Positions 16,937 through 23,329 of a stretch of DNA of 39,707 nucleotides are shown here, one piece after another; position 1 is the stretch's first letter, and each line of letters opens with the position of its first letter. Under the pieces are notes generated by a model that was not told where the DNA came from, did not search any database, and saw only the letters and a list, made by a program, of their open reading frames with translations. A program made the position numbers and the translations under genes. This DNA comes from an uncultured Ruminococcus sp. (GTDB lineage: Bacteria; Bacillota; Clostridia; Oscillospirales; Acutalibacteraceae), in NCBI GenBank assembly GCA_902761345.1, contig CACWKD010000028.1, positions 1-39,707 of the forward strand, written 5' to 3'.

Positions 16937-17836
16937 TTAAGATGTCTTCTTTAAACCGGATCTATCTTCAAATTCGGCAACTGTCATTTTAGCTTCTTCG
17001 GCTGCCTGTGAAATTGTCAGTATACCTTTTTTAACAAGACCGATAAGTGTTTCTATTATACCCTCAGACTTACCGATAGCGATACCCTCGGACTTACCGA
17101 TAGCAATACCCTCGGACTTACTTTCCTGCCTTACAGCGACATCATATTGCTCACGCTGAGCCTGCTCGTCAAATAACTCTGCCATCATATTAACAACCTC
17201 CCCCTTATGTTTACCGAGAAATGTTGAGAGATAGTTTTTCTCTATACATATTCTTATTGTTTCTTCAATGCATTTTACGCTGTTGTCGTATAATTTTCTC
17301 TGCTCGTCATAAACCTTACAAAAACCTATATACTGTCCGTAAATAGTTTCGTTTAATTTACTGAGTATTTTTACTTTCAAATCTATCGGAGCAGTACCCT
17401 CAAAGAAATCCTCCTGCAAAGATATTTCATCAGGTACGTTTTTGCTGCCGCTGTATACTACATATAATTCGGGCTTTGGCAGCTTTACTCTTTTATATGT
17501 ATGTTCGCTTTGCTTTGTGTCTTTAATGTATCTGCGATAAGTTTCCGTCAGATAAAAAAGCATTCGCAGGGTCATATTTGGGTTCCATACACTTTGTGCC
17601 TCAACAAGCATTACAAGCTTGGCATTGCCGTTTTCGTTTACGATAAAACCCAGATCGTTGTAAAGGGTGTTTATAAAAACAGTTTCCAATGTCTGTATGT
17701 TTATATCGTCAATAGTAACAGTCGTATCCTCCGGATGAAGCTGTTTGTATAGTGTGAGTACATTATTTGTATCACGAAACAAGTGTGTAAATAAGCTGTC
17801 CTTTGACTTGCGTTTTGCTGTACTTTCGTCTGCCAT
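16937..17836 (-). CDS. Rpn family PD-(D/E)XK nuclease / putative transposase-like protein
   Basis: This 299-residue member of the Rpn (recombination-promoting nuclease, formerly transposase_31) group has a PD-(D/E)XK core. The N-terminus (KRKSKDSLFTHLFRDTNNVL) is typical. The likely active site is D and E-x-Q around LGFIVNENGNAKLVMLVEAQS. The C-terminus has a perfect amino-acid repeat, KSEGIAIG, copied about 2.6 times just before a final helix, seen in DNA as a 24-nt tandem repeat at 17058-17120. ATG 17836 is chosen because GGAGG lies 8 nt upstream; GTG 17845 overlaps that site. Related genes occur in many copies per genome and spread by transfer. The role in recombination or defence is not settled. 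Confidence 0.85.
   Translation of the reverse strand: MADESTAKRKSKDSLFTHLFRDTNNVLTLYKQLHPEDTTVTIDDINIQTLETVFINTLYNDLGFIVNENGNAKLVMLVEAQSVWNPNMTLRMLFYLTETYRRYIKDTKQSEHTYKRVKLPKPELYVVYSGSKNVPDEISLQEDFFEGTAPIDLKVKILSKLNETIYGQYIGFCKVYDEQRKLYDNSVKCIEETIRICIEKNYLSTFLGKHKGEVVNMMAELFDEQAQREQYDVAVRQESKSEGIAIGKSEGIAIGKSEGIIETLIGLVKKGILTISQAAEEAKMTVAEFEDRSGLKKTS
17058..17120 (-). repeat. 24-nt tandem repeat inside the Rpn gene
   Basis: The unit GACTTACCGATAGC(G/A)ATACC plus CTCG (plus-strand view) is present twice in full at 17067-17090 and 17091-17114, with partial copies on both sides. It keeps frame and encodes KSEGIAIG. The first and second copies differ at one base. Confidence 0.85.
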
Positions 17837-17902
17837 TGTTACCACCTCCGAACAGTGTTTAGCTTCTGAGTATATTTTATCACATTAAAATCCGTTATTT
17901 GA

Positions 17903-17934
17903 GAAAAAAGAAAACACCCGATTTTACTCGGGTG
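17903..17934 (-). terminator. Terminator of the thyX-mltG operon
   Basis: CACCCGA (17915-17921) pairs with TCGGGTG (17928-17934). On the minus strand it is followed by TTTTCTTTTTT, directly after the mltG stop. Confidence 0.92.
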
Positions 17935-17941
17935 ATGTTCC

Positions 17942-19438
17942 TTAATTTAATCCTGCAAGAGAGAGGTTATAGTTGTGGTCTGCAAGCGTTGCGGCATAGT
18001 ATGCAACTGCGTCGCTGTCCTCTGTTGCAGGTTTGTGACAGAAGTAGTAATTGTTAGATGACACCGGATAAAGTGCCGCTTCGATAGCGTCCATACCCGG
18101 ATTACCTACCGGACCTGCGGGAAGTCCCTGTACTTCGTATGTGTCATACCTGCTCTTGAAGTTACTCGGAACTGTATTTTTCTTGTATGGGTAGAATACC
18201 GTCGGGTCAGAACCTAATGTACCTTTGATGTAATCTCCGTATGCTGTGTAACCGCCTGTACTTAGCGTATTAAGTCTGTTGTGGAAGATAGACGAGATCA
18301 TATACATATCGTCTTTGTTTGCTGCCTCTGCCTGTATCATTGACGCAAGAGTAAGCACTTCGTCCATTGTCATACCCTGTTTTTTAGCTTGTTCTTCTAC
18401 GGTCAGCTTTTCATATTTCTTTGTTTTCTTCTTGCTTGTATCGGTATCCTCTTCGTTATAGTAATCGTAGTAATCTTCGTCCGAATCCTCTTTTATCTCT
18501 ATTCTCATTTTTGTATAGTAAAGTTTCGATTCGTAGTTGTTGAGGAAACGATATATAGAAGTCCTTGCACTTTCACCCTGATAAAATTCATAGGTATCGG
18601 GGAATAGATAACCCTCAAGACGATAGTAAACATTATTAAGTCCCGGTCTGCCGCTTGCAAGGAATGTAAAGTCCTCGTCAAAGTCTGTTGAATTGCACAG
18701 TTCAAGGAATTCGTCCTTATCACAAACGCCGTTTTCGGAAAGCTTGTCGGCAATTTCAAGAACAGTCATACCCTCTGTAAATCTAAGCTGAACAGTATCT
18801 ACACGGTTAGCGTTAGACTGGAGATAGTTTATGATAGCCTCGTAGTCCATATTGTTTTTCATTTCGTATGAACCTTTAGCAAATCCGTCATCACCGTTAG
18901 TAAGCTTTGCATAGAATTTAAAATATGATTTATTCGAGATAACTCCGTTATCGTAGAGTATATCGCTTATTTCTTCTATGTCGGCGTCATCGGGCACTTG
19001 TATAATGATTTTTTCTTCCTCGCCTCTGTTTCTGCCCAAAAGGTCGTTAATTCCAACGAGCAGAAATTCTGCAAGGAATACGCCGAGTATCAAAACCATA
19101 ACAAGCCACACTACTCTTATAACACAACCGTTTTGTTTTGCCTTTTTCTTTTTACGCCTGCGTTCATTTTTTAGAGCCTTGCGTCTGCGTCTGTTTTCGT
19201 CTTTCTCGGAAATATCCTCTTCTAAATCGGATCTTCTTCTCGGAACAGCTATATGTTCCTTATTATCATCATCACTGAGATCAAGCAAATCTTCATCGGT
19301 TTCCTCGGGAAAGATTATGTCATTGTCGAGATCGTCTGAGTAATCTATCTTTAGCTTGAAGTCGTCAACCTTTCTCTTTCTGTTCGTCGAACCTCTGTTT
19401 TCGTTCTGCTTGTCAGCCGAATGTAATTCTTCACTCAT
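17942..19438 (-). CDS. mltG: Endolytic murein transglycosylase MltG (YceG-like)
   Basis: This 498-residue membrane-bound lytic transglycosylase cuts nascent glycan strands and so sets their length. A highly charged cytoplasmic tail (1-105; acidic stretches, then RRRRKALKNERRRKKKK) leads into one membrane helix (107-130). An extracellular LysM-like subdomain and the YceG catalytic domain follow. The catalytic Glu is E371 in LASMIQAEA, followed by the family strings IFHNRLN and GLPAGPVGNPG. An insert of acidic/Lys residues (DSDEDYYDYYNEEDTDTSKK) sits before the catalytic helix. The long charged N-terminus exceeds the usual family length. It is the last gene of the operon, 18 nt after fthC; AAAGGAA precedes ATG by about 10 nt. 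Confidence 0.93.
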   Translation of the reverse strand: MSEELHSADKQNENRGSTNRKRKVDDFKLKIDYSDDLDNDIIFPEETDEDLLDLSDDDNKEHIAVPRRRSDLEEDISEKDENRRRRKALKNERRRKKKKAKQNGCVIRVVWLVMVLILGVFLAEFLLVGINDLLGRNRGEEEKIIIQVPDDADIEEISDILYDNGVISNKSYFKFYAKLTNGDDGFAKGSYEMKNNMDYEAIINYLQSNANRVDTVQLRFTEGMTVLEIADKLSENGVCDKDEFLELCNSTDFDEDFTFLASGRPGLNNVYYRLEGYLFPDTYEFYQGESARTSIYRFLNNYESKLYYTKMRIEIKEDSDEDYYDYYNEEDTDTSKKKTKKYEKLTVEEQAKKQGMTMDEVLTLASMIQAEAANKDDMYMISSIFHNRLNTLSTGGYTAYGDYIKGTLGSDPTVFYPYKKNTVPSNFKSRYDTYEVQGLPAGPVGNPGMDAIEAALYPVSSNNYYFCHKPATEDSDAVAYYAATLADHNYNLSLAGLN

Positions 19439-19456
19439 AACAAAGCGGTTCCTTTC

Positions 19457-20053
19457 TTATTTTTTGCCTGTACGTCTTATATATCTGTCTGTTACGATAA
19501 GGTCAACAGGCTTATCATAGTAGCCGTGGGGGAGTTTCCATTTTATACAGTTGCTGTAACAAAGACCGACTGTATCTCCCTGAAATTTTGAGAGAAATCT
19601 GTCATAGTAGCCTTTGCCGTAGCCTAAACGGTAGCCCTCTGCGTCAAAGCTTAACCCCGGAACTATACAAAGTCCTTTTGAAAAATCGGTAACCTTTTCG
19701 CATTTATTCTCAATCGGTTCAAGAACACCGAAAGCACCTTCCTCTAAATCGGACATATCTTTGATATAGAAGAAGTTCATCTCTCTTGTTTCGGTAACGC
19801 ATTTCGGTACGGCAACACGTTTACCGTTTGCCCAAGCCGCACGGATAATAGCGAGGGTATCAACCTCTATATCCTTTGAAACATATGTGAACACTGTCTT
19901 GCAGTAAATGTATTGACGGAGTGTGAGAAATCTGCTTTGAATTTCGGAGTCCATAGATATTTTAACCTTTTCGGGCATATCGGTGCGTTTTGTTTTAAAT
20001 CCGTTTCTAAGGTCTGTTTTTACCTTGCGAATATCACCGTTGTTTACTGACAT
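19457..20053 (-). CDS. fthC: 5-formyltetrahydrofolate cyclo-ligase
   Basis: This 198-residue enzyme uses ATP to convert 5-formyl-THF to 5,10-methenyl-THF, returning stored folate to the one-carbon pool. The family signature VPGLSFDAEGYRLGYGKGYYDRFL is intact and the N-terminus has the basic helix typical of the family (KVKTDLRNGFKTKR). Its start overlaps the end of the upstream DJ-1/PfpI gene by 10 nt, so translation is probably coupled. It sits in one operon with thyX and tmk; folate cofactor supply for ThyX is a sensible shared theme. Confidence 0.92.
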   Translation of the reverse strand: MSVNNGDIRKVKTDLRNGFKTKRTDMPEKVKISMDSEIQSRFLTLRQYIYCKTVFTYVSKDIEVDTLAIIRAAWANGKRVAVPKCVTETREMNFFYIKDMSDLEEGAFGVLEPIENKCEKVTDFSKGLCIVPGLSFDAEGYRLGYGKGYYDRFLSKFQGDTVGLCYSNCIKWKLPHGYYDKPVDLIVTDRYIRRTGKK

Positions 20054-20583
20054 TGTAAGGACTTCCTTGTTTTATCGGAAACTTCCTTGCCGCAGATTTT
20101 TTCTGCAATAAGCAGAGCAAATTCCATAGCGGCACCTGCACCTTTGCCCGTTATGATTTTGCCGTCTGCAACTGCAAGGTCGGATTTAACCTTTGCTCCC
20201 AAAAGGTCTTTTTCAAAGCCCGGGAAACACGTTGCGTTTTTGCCGTTTAAAATCCCCTTGTGACCGAGTATCGAGGGAGCTGCGCAGATCGCACAGATAT
20301 AAAGATCGTTTTCTGCGGCATAGTCGATAAATTTTTGTACCGTACTGTTTGCCTCAAGATTTAATGTACCGGGCATACCGCCGGGGAGAATAACAGCGTC
20401 TAAACCGTCAAATGTAACCTCATTTTCGGTAAGATCAGCCGTTACAGGAATTTTATGAGAGCCTGTAATCGTTTTGCCGCCGACACCGACTGTCTTTACA
20501 TCTACACCGCATCTGCGTAATACGTCAACGGGTGTGAGAGCTTCTACTTCTTCAAAGCCCTCTGCTAAAAATACATATACCAT
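20044..20583 (-). CDS. DJ-1/PfpI (YajL-like) family protein
   Basis: This 179-residue single-domain protein of the DJ-1 superfamily has conserved Glu in GFEEVEA and the nucleophile elbow ICAICAAP (Cys before AAPSILG), plus PGGMPG. Members act as deglycases, glyoxalases, chaperones or oxidative-stress proteins; sequence alone does not choose among these. It lies 45 nt after tmk and overlaps fthC by 10 nt in the same operon. The start is ATG 20583 with GGAAAGAGA upstream. Confidence 0.9.
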   Translation of the reverse strand: MVYVFLAEGFEEVEALTPVDVLRRCGVDVKTVGVGGKTITGSHKIPVTADLTENEVTFDGLDAVILPGGMPGTLNLEANSTVQKFIDYAAENDLYICAICAAPSILGHKGILNGKNATCFPGFEKDLLGAKVKSDLAVADGKIITGKGAGAAMEFALLIAEKICGKEVSDKTRKSLQCQ

Positions 20584-20628
20584 TATCTTTCTCTTCCTTT
20601 CTGCTGTTTATACTTATTATTTTATATA

Positions 20629-21309
20629 TTAATTTGTGAAATTGCTGATCATATCTTTAGTAAGTTCCCTTATCTGTTCTTGAATTACTTCAATTGGATA
20701 AGGAGTAATTCCGTCGTCGCACCTAATGACATTCCAGCCGAGCTTTTCGGCACAGTAAAGCGCAGTGGTTCTGCACTGCTTTAGAAAGTCCACGTTACAT
20801 TCATGAATATCCTTTTTGCTGTTGTTGCCGTTATAGCGTGAAGTCAGAAGCTTTTGCGATACCTCTACCGACATATCAAGGTAAATAACTATATCGGGTT
20901 TTGGAATACCCAGCTTGCCGTATTCGAGGTCGTCAAGCCATTCTATGTAAGAACTCCATTCCTCTTTTTTAAGCTTTCCTGTCTGATAAACAGCGTTAGA
21001 GGTTGTATACCTGTCGGAAACGAACAATCCGCCGTTATCGTACATTTCTTTATGATACTTGATAAAATCAGCACACCTGTCGGCAGCGTAAAAAACACCC
21101 GCAGCGTATGGGTTTATTTTATCGGGAGTATCTGCAAGTTCACCGTTTAAGTACATCTTTACCAAAGCGGAGGAGGGGGAACTGTAATTTGGATAGCTGA
21201 GTTTAGTAAAGCGAATTTTGTTTTCTGTAAGATATTTACACAGAAGTTCTGTTTGAGTAGCTTTTCCGCTTCCGTCAAGACCCTCTATAACAATAAGCTT
21301 TCCGCTCAT
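20629..21309 (-). CDS. tmk: Thymidylate kinase
   Basis: This 226-residue dTMP kinase makes dTDP. The P-loop GLDGSGKAT lies at residues 10-18, with Ala where the usual motif has Thr or Ser. The DR(Y) motif is in SDRYTTSNAVYQ and the LID region in LLTSRYNGNNSKKDIHE. Length is slightly above the common 205-215. It starts 6 nt after the thyX stop, so these two successive steps of dTTP synthesis are in one operon. Assignment is firm from the P-loop context and the DRY motif. Confidence 0.93.
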   Translation of the reverse strand: MSGKLIVIEGLDGSGKATQTELLCKYLTENKIRFTKLSYPNYSSPSSALVKMYLNGELADTPDKINPYAAGVFYAADRCADFIKYHKEMYDNGGLFVSDRYTTSNAVYQTGKLKKEEWSSYIEWLDDLEYGKLGIPKPDIVIYLDMSVEVSQKLLTSRYNGNNSKKDIHECNVDFLKQCRTTALYCAEKLGWNVIRCDDGITPYPIEVIQEQIRELTKDMISNFTN

Positions 21310-21315
21310 TAATTA

Positions 21316-22155
21316 TCAATCCTTTTTAACATTGAACTTCTCACGCATTTCACGCATTTTTCCGCACGACATACTGCCCTCCGGACACGCACCGTACAGA
21401 CAGCCGGGGCCTGCTTTTGAGAAAATATGAGGAGCAATATCCTTTACAAGTGCAAGCATTTGCTGTGCAACATCTCTTATTTCCCACTGTGCACGATTAC
21501 AGCAGCGGTGTTCAAAGAAGTTAAGCAGGCTTCTTGCGTTAAACGTACAGATAATTTTAGTTGTGCAGGCATTTGGAAGAATAAACCTTGCGTCCTCGTT
21601 TGCAAGCTTCTCAAATGCGGAGAATTTTTTCTTATCTGTTTCCCTGAATTTATCGCACAACTCGCCGTCGCTCATACCCGAAATATCTCCAAGCTTATTT
21701 TTAATACCGCAGTCGGTTTCACAAAGTTTACGGATACTTTGACAGATGAGAGCGTCACGCACCTCGGCATATGCCTTTGCTTCGAGTTCAATAGCTTTAT
21801 TGTATTTTTCCAAAAGTACGGGATTTTCGGCAACCGCAGGAGGAGTTACAAATTCAAAAGTAGTTCCGTCAACGTATCTCTGCGACTGCTGGCTGTATGA
21901 GGCAATTCTGTGTCGGACAAGCTGATGTGAGCAGGCACGGGAAATTCCCTCTATACCGAATGTAAATGTAATATGTTCGATAGGACTTTGGTGTCCGATT
22001 GATGACAGCATATCAAGAAACGAAGCTGTTTTTTCGTCTGTAAGACCCTCTTTCACAGTATCTATATCGCTTTTTGAGTAGCAAAGCTTTGCAGCCATAG
22101 CGACGGTACGTTCGGGGTCGGGAGTATAATTTAACAGGGTAACTTTTGCGGACAT
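21316..22155 (-). CDS. thyX: FAD-dependent thymidylate synthase ThyX
   Basis: This 279-residue flavoenzyme methylates dUMP using 5,10-methylene-THF and NAD(P)H, releasing THF rather than dihydrofolate. The ThyX signature is visible as RHRIASYSQQSQRY (family RHRxxSxNExSxRY with Q-Q for N-E). HQSPIEHITFTF matches the N-terminal 'HxSxxEH' element, and the C-terminus has CNRAQWEIR. It is the first gene of the operon and has a strong promoter. GGTGAGG precedes the ATG. Having ThyX predicts that the cell may not depend on dihydrofolate reductase for dTMP synthesis. Confidence 0.95.
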   Translation of the reverse strand: MSAKVTLLNYTPDPERTVAMAAKLCYSKSDIDTVKEGLTDEKTASFLDMLSSIGHQSPIEHITFTFGIEGISRACSHQLVRHRIASYSQQSQRYVDGTTFEFVTPPAVAENPVLLEKYNKAIELEAKAYAEVRDALICQSIRKLCETDCGIKNKLGDISGMSDGELCDKFRETDKKKFSAFEKLANEDARFILPNACTTKIICTFNARSLLNFFEHRCCNRAQWEIRDVAQQMLALVKDIAPHIFSKAGPGCLYGACPEGSMSCGKMREMREKFNVKKD

Positions 22156-22207
22156 AAGCCCTCACCGCCTTTTTTACAAAATTCAATCCATACTTATAGA
22201 CTTTAAC

Positions 22208-22236
22208 ATTATAACAAATTTCAGGAATTTTAACAA
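22208..22236 (-). promoter_or_regulatory. thyX operon promoter
   Basis: Read on the minus strand, TTGTTA (22231-22236), a 17-nt spacer and TATAAT (22208-22213) lie about 52 nt before the thyX start. Confidence 0.75.
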
Positions 22237-22309
22237 GATTAATTATTATGTAATTTTAAAATTTATTGTAAAATTTATTGTTTAATTGTAACGAGGGAGG
22301 GTTTTGCAA

Positions 22310-22392
22310 GTGTGGAGTTTTTTTCAAGTATGGAGCTTTTTTGAGATAGGAGTTAGGAATTAGGAATGAGTTGTTAGCTCAAAGTTCAAATC
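22310..22392. repeat. Dispersed heptad-like repeat block D
   Basis: GTGTGGAGTTTTTTTCAAG, TATGGAGC, TTTTTTGAGATAGGAGTTAG, GAATTAGGAATGAG and TTGTTAGCTCAAAGTTC. The 7-nt word (A/G)(A/G)TTAGG repeats head to tail in the middle. Confidence 0.65.
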
Positions 22393-22564
22393 GTTAGGCT
22401 GTTGGTTGGATAGGGAATTTAAATATAAAAAAACTTGAACGAAAGATAATAGTTTGTTGTTGTTTGTTTCCCTTGTTACCTTGTTTTTCTTATGCGTTTT
22501 GATTGTCAATGTTGCCTTTTTCTTCTTTCTTACGCCGTACATACTCTTCTCTTCTTTCATCTCT

Positions 22565-22693
22565 TTTTCTTTTCTCTTGTTTTCTTTTCTCTTGTTTTCT
22601 TTTCTCTTGTTTTCTTTACTCTTATTTTATTTTATTTACTTTACTTTACTTTACTTTACTTTCATTTACTTTCATTTACTTTCATTTACTTTA
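22565..22693. repeat. Compound pentanucleotide tandem array (about 129 bp)
   Basis: All units keep a 5-nt register. TTTTCTTTTCTCTTG is present three times exactly (22565-22609), followed by two diverged copies, then TTTAC five times (22635-22659) and TTTCATTTAC three times (22660-22689). One strand is almost purely pyrimidine with periodic A or G. The near identity of neighbouring copies suggests recent slippage. Confidence 0.9.
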
Positions 22694-22862
22694 GGGATTT
22701 GTCGTATGACAAACACACGAATGTCACAGGACAAATGAAGTTTCCGCTTTCTTTGGTCTTCCCATAATTCTTACTACCGTAAATCAAACTTCTCGGCTTT
22801 GTCTGATAATTGCAGCATTCGAGTGCTGAGTATAAATCTCGTTCACTATACAAAATAAAAAA

Positions 22863-22890
22863 CAAAAAAGTTGCGTATAAATATGCAACC
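22863..22890 (-). terminator. Orphan minus-strand terminator
   Basis: GTTGCGTAT (22870-22878) pairs with ATATGCAAC (22881-22889) with one G-U. On the minus strand the hairpin is followed by TTTTTTGTTTTTTATTTT. No minus-strand gene is found upstream of it (22890-23330), so it would end an unknown short transcript or is a relic. Confidence 0.5.
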
Positions 22891-22900
22891 GTGAAGAATA

Positions 22901-23030
22901 GCAGTTAGTTTTTAGCTGAAAGTTATTAGCTGTAAGCGGTAAGTCCAAAGCTTGAATCCCTCGGCTTTGCACTATGTACTTTGAGCTTTGAACTGCAAGC
23001 TTTGAACTAACAGCTAACAACTAACAACAA
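22901..23030. repeat. Dispersed repeat block E with nested inverted arms
   Basis: GTTATTAGCTGT (22922-22933) pairs with ACAGCTAACAAC (23010-23021) at 11 of 12 positions. Inside it, CAAAGCTTG (22946-22954) pairs perfectly with CAAGCTTTG (22996-23004). The text is again made of GTTAG and CTTTGAA words. Confidence 0.65.
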
Positions 23031-23035
23031 ACACC

Positions 23036-23064
23036 TTGACAAAGTGGTTAATTCGGTATATAAT
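23036..23064 (+). promoter_or_regulatory. alaS promoter
   Basis: TTGACA (23036-23041), a 17-nt spacer and TATAAT (23059-23064) match consensus exactly and lead into the T-box. Confidence 0.9.
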
Positions 23065-23069
23065 GAAAA

Positions 23070-23300
23070 GCAGTCGGACTGTGAAAAGACGAGCTGTCGG
23101 AATTGCTGTTCAGAGAGGGAGCGTTTGGTGAAAGCTTCACTGTCAACCGTCAGCAGCTACCTTGGAGCCTCTGTGCGAAAGTGCAGCGTATTTTCTGCGT
23201 TAAGGATAAAAGAGTGATGTACATAATATTTGTACATAATACGGGTGGTACCGCGGTAATTTATCGTCCCATAAGGCATTGGTCTTGTGGGGCGTTTCTG
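23070..23300 (+). promoter_or_regulatory. T-box riboswitch, alanine specific, controlling alaS
   Basis: The T-box core GGGTGGTACCGCGG is at 23243-23256. The stem I hallmark AGAGAGGGAGC is at 23112-23122 and the AG-rich AAGAGTGATG at 23209-23218. The specifier triplet GCT (23156-23158), in the CAGCAGCTACCTTGGAGC context, decodes as alanine and so agrees with the downstream gene. The terminator stem is CGTCCCATAAG (23265-23275) with CTTGTGGGGCG (23284-23294), followed by only TTT CTGG. Uncharged tRNA-Ala would pair through its free end with the T-box and favour the antiterminator. Confidence 0.93.
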
Positions 23301-23329
23301 GTATTTGGATTATAAAGGAGAGAATTATT

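Larger units (their letters stand above)
22240..23035. other. Gene-free, repeat-filled region between thyX and alaS
   Basis: About 800 bp hold no credible gene. Contents in order: heptad-like block D (22310-22392), the pentanucleotide array (22565-22693), an orphan minus-strand terminator (22869-22890) and foldback repeat E (22901-23030). Phe/Leu-rich open frames across the pyrimidine-rich array (for example starting at 22454 or 22503) are artefacts of the low-complexity sequence; none has a ribosome site. Confidence 0.7.

Noticed and set aside
17058..17120. Possible CRISPR-like array
   Set aside because: Direct repeats without unique spacers; they are in-frame coding repeats. No CRISPR array is present elsewhere in the window.
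16937..17836. Complete insertion sequence around the Rpn gene
   Set aside because: No terminal inverted repeats or target duplications are visible; Rpn genes often stand alone.
22454..22767. Phe/Leu-rich open frames in three plus-strand frames
   Set aside because: They arise from the pyrimidine-rich pentanucleotide array, have no ribosome site, and the frames overlap each other.
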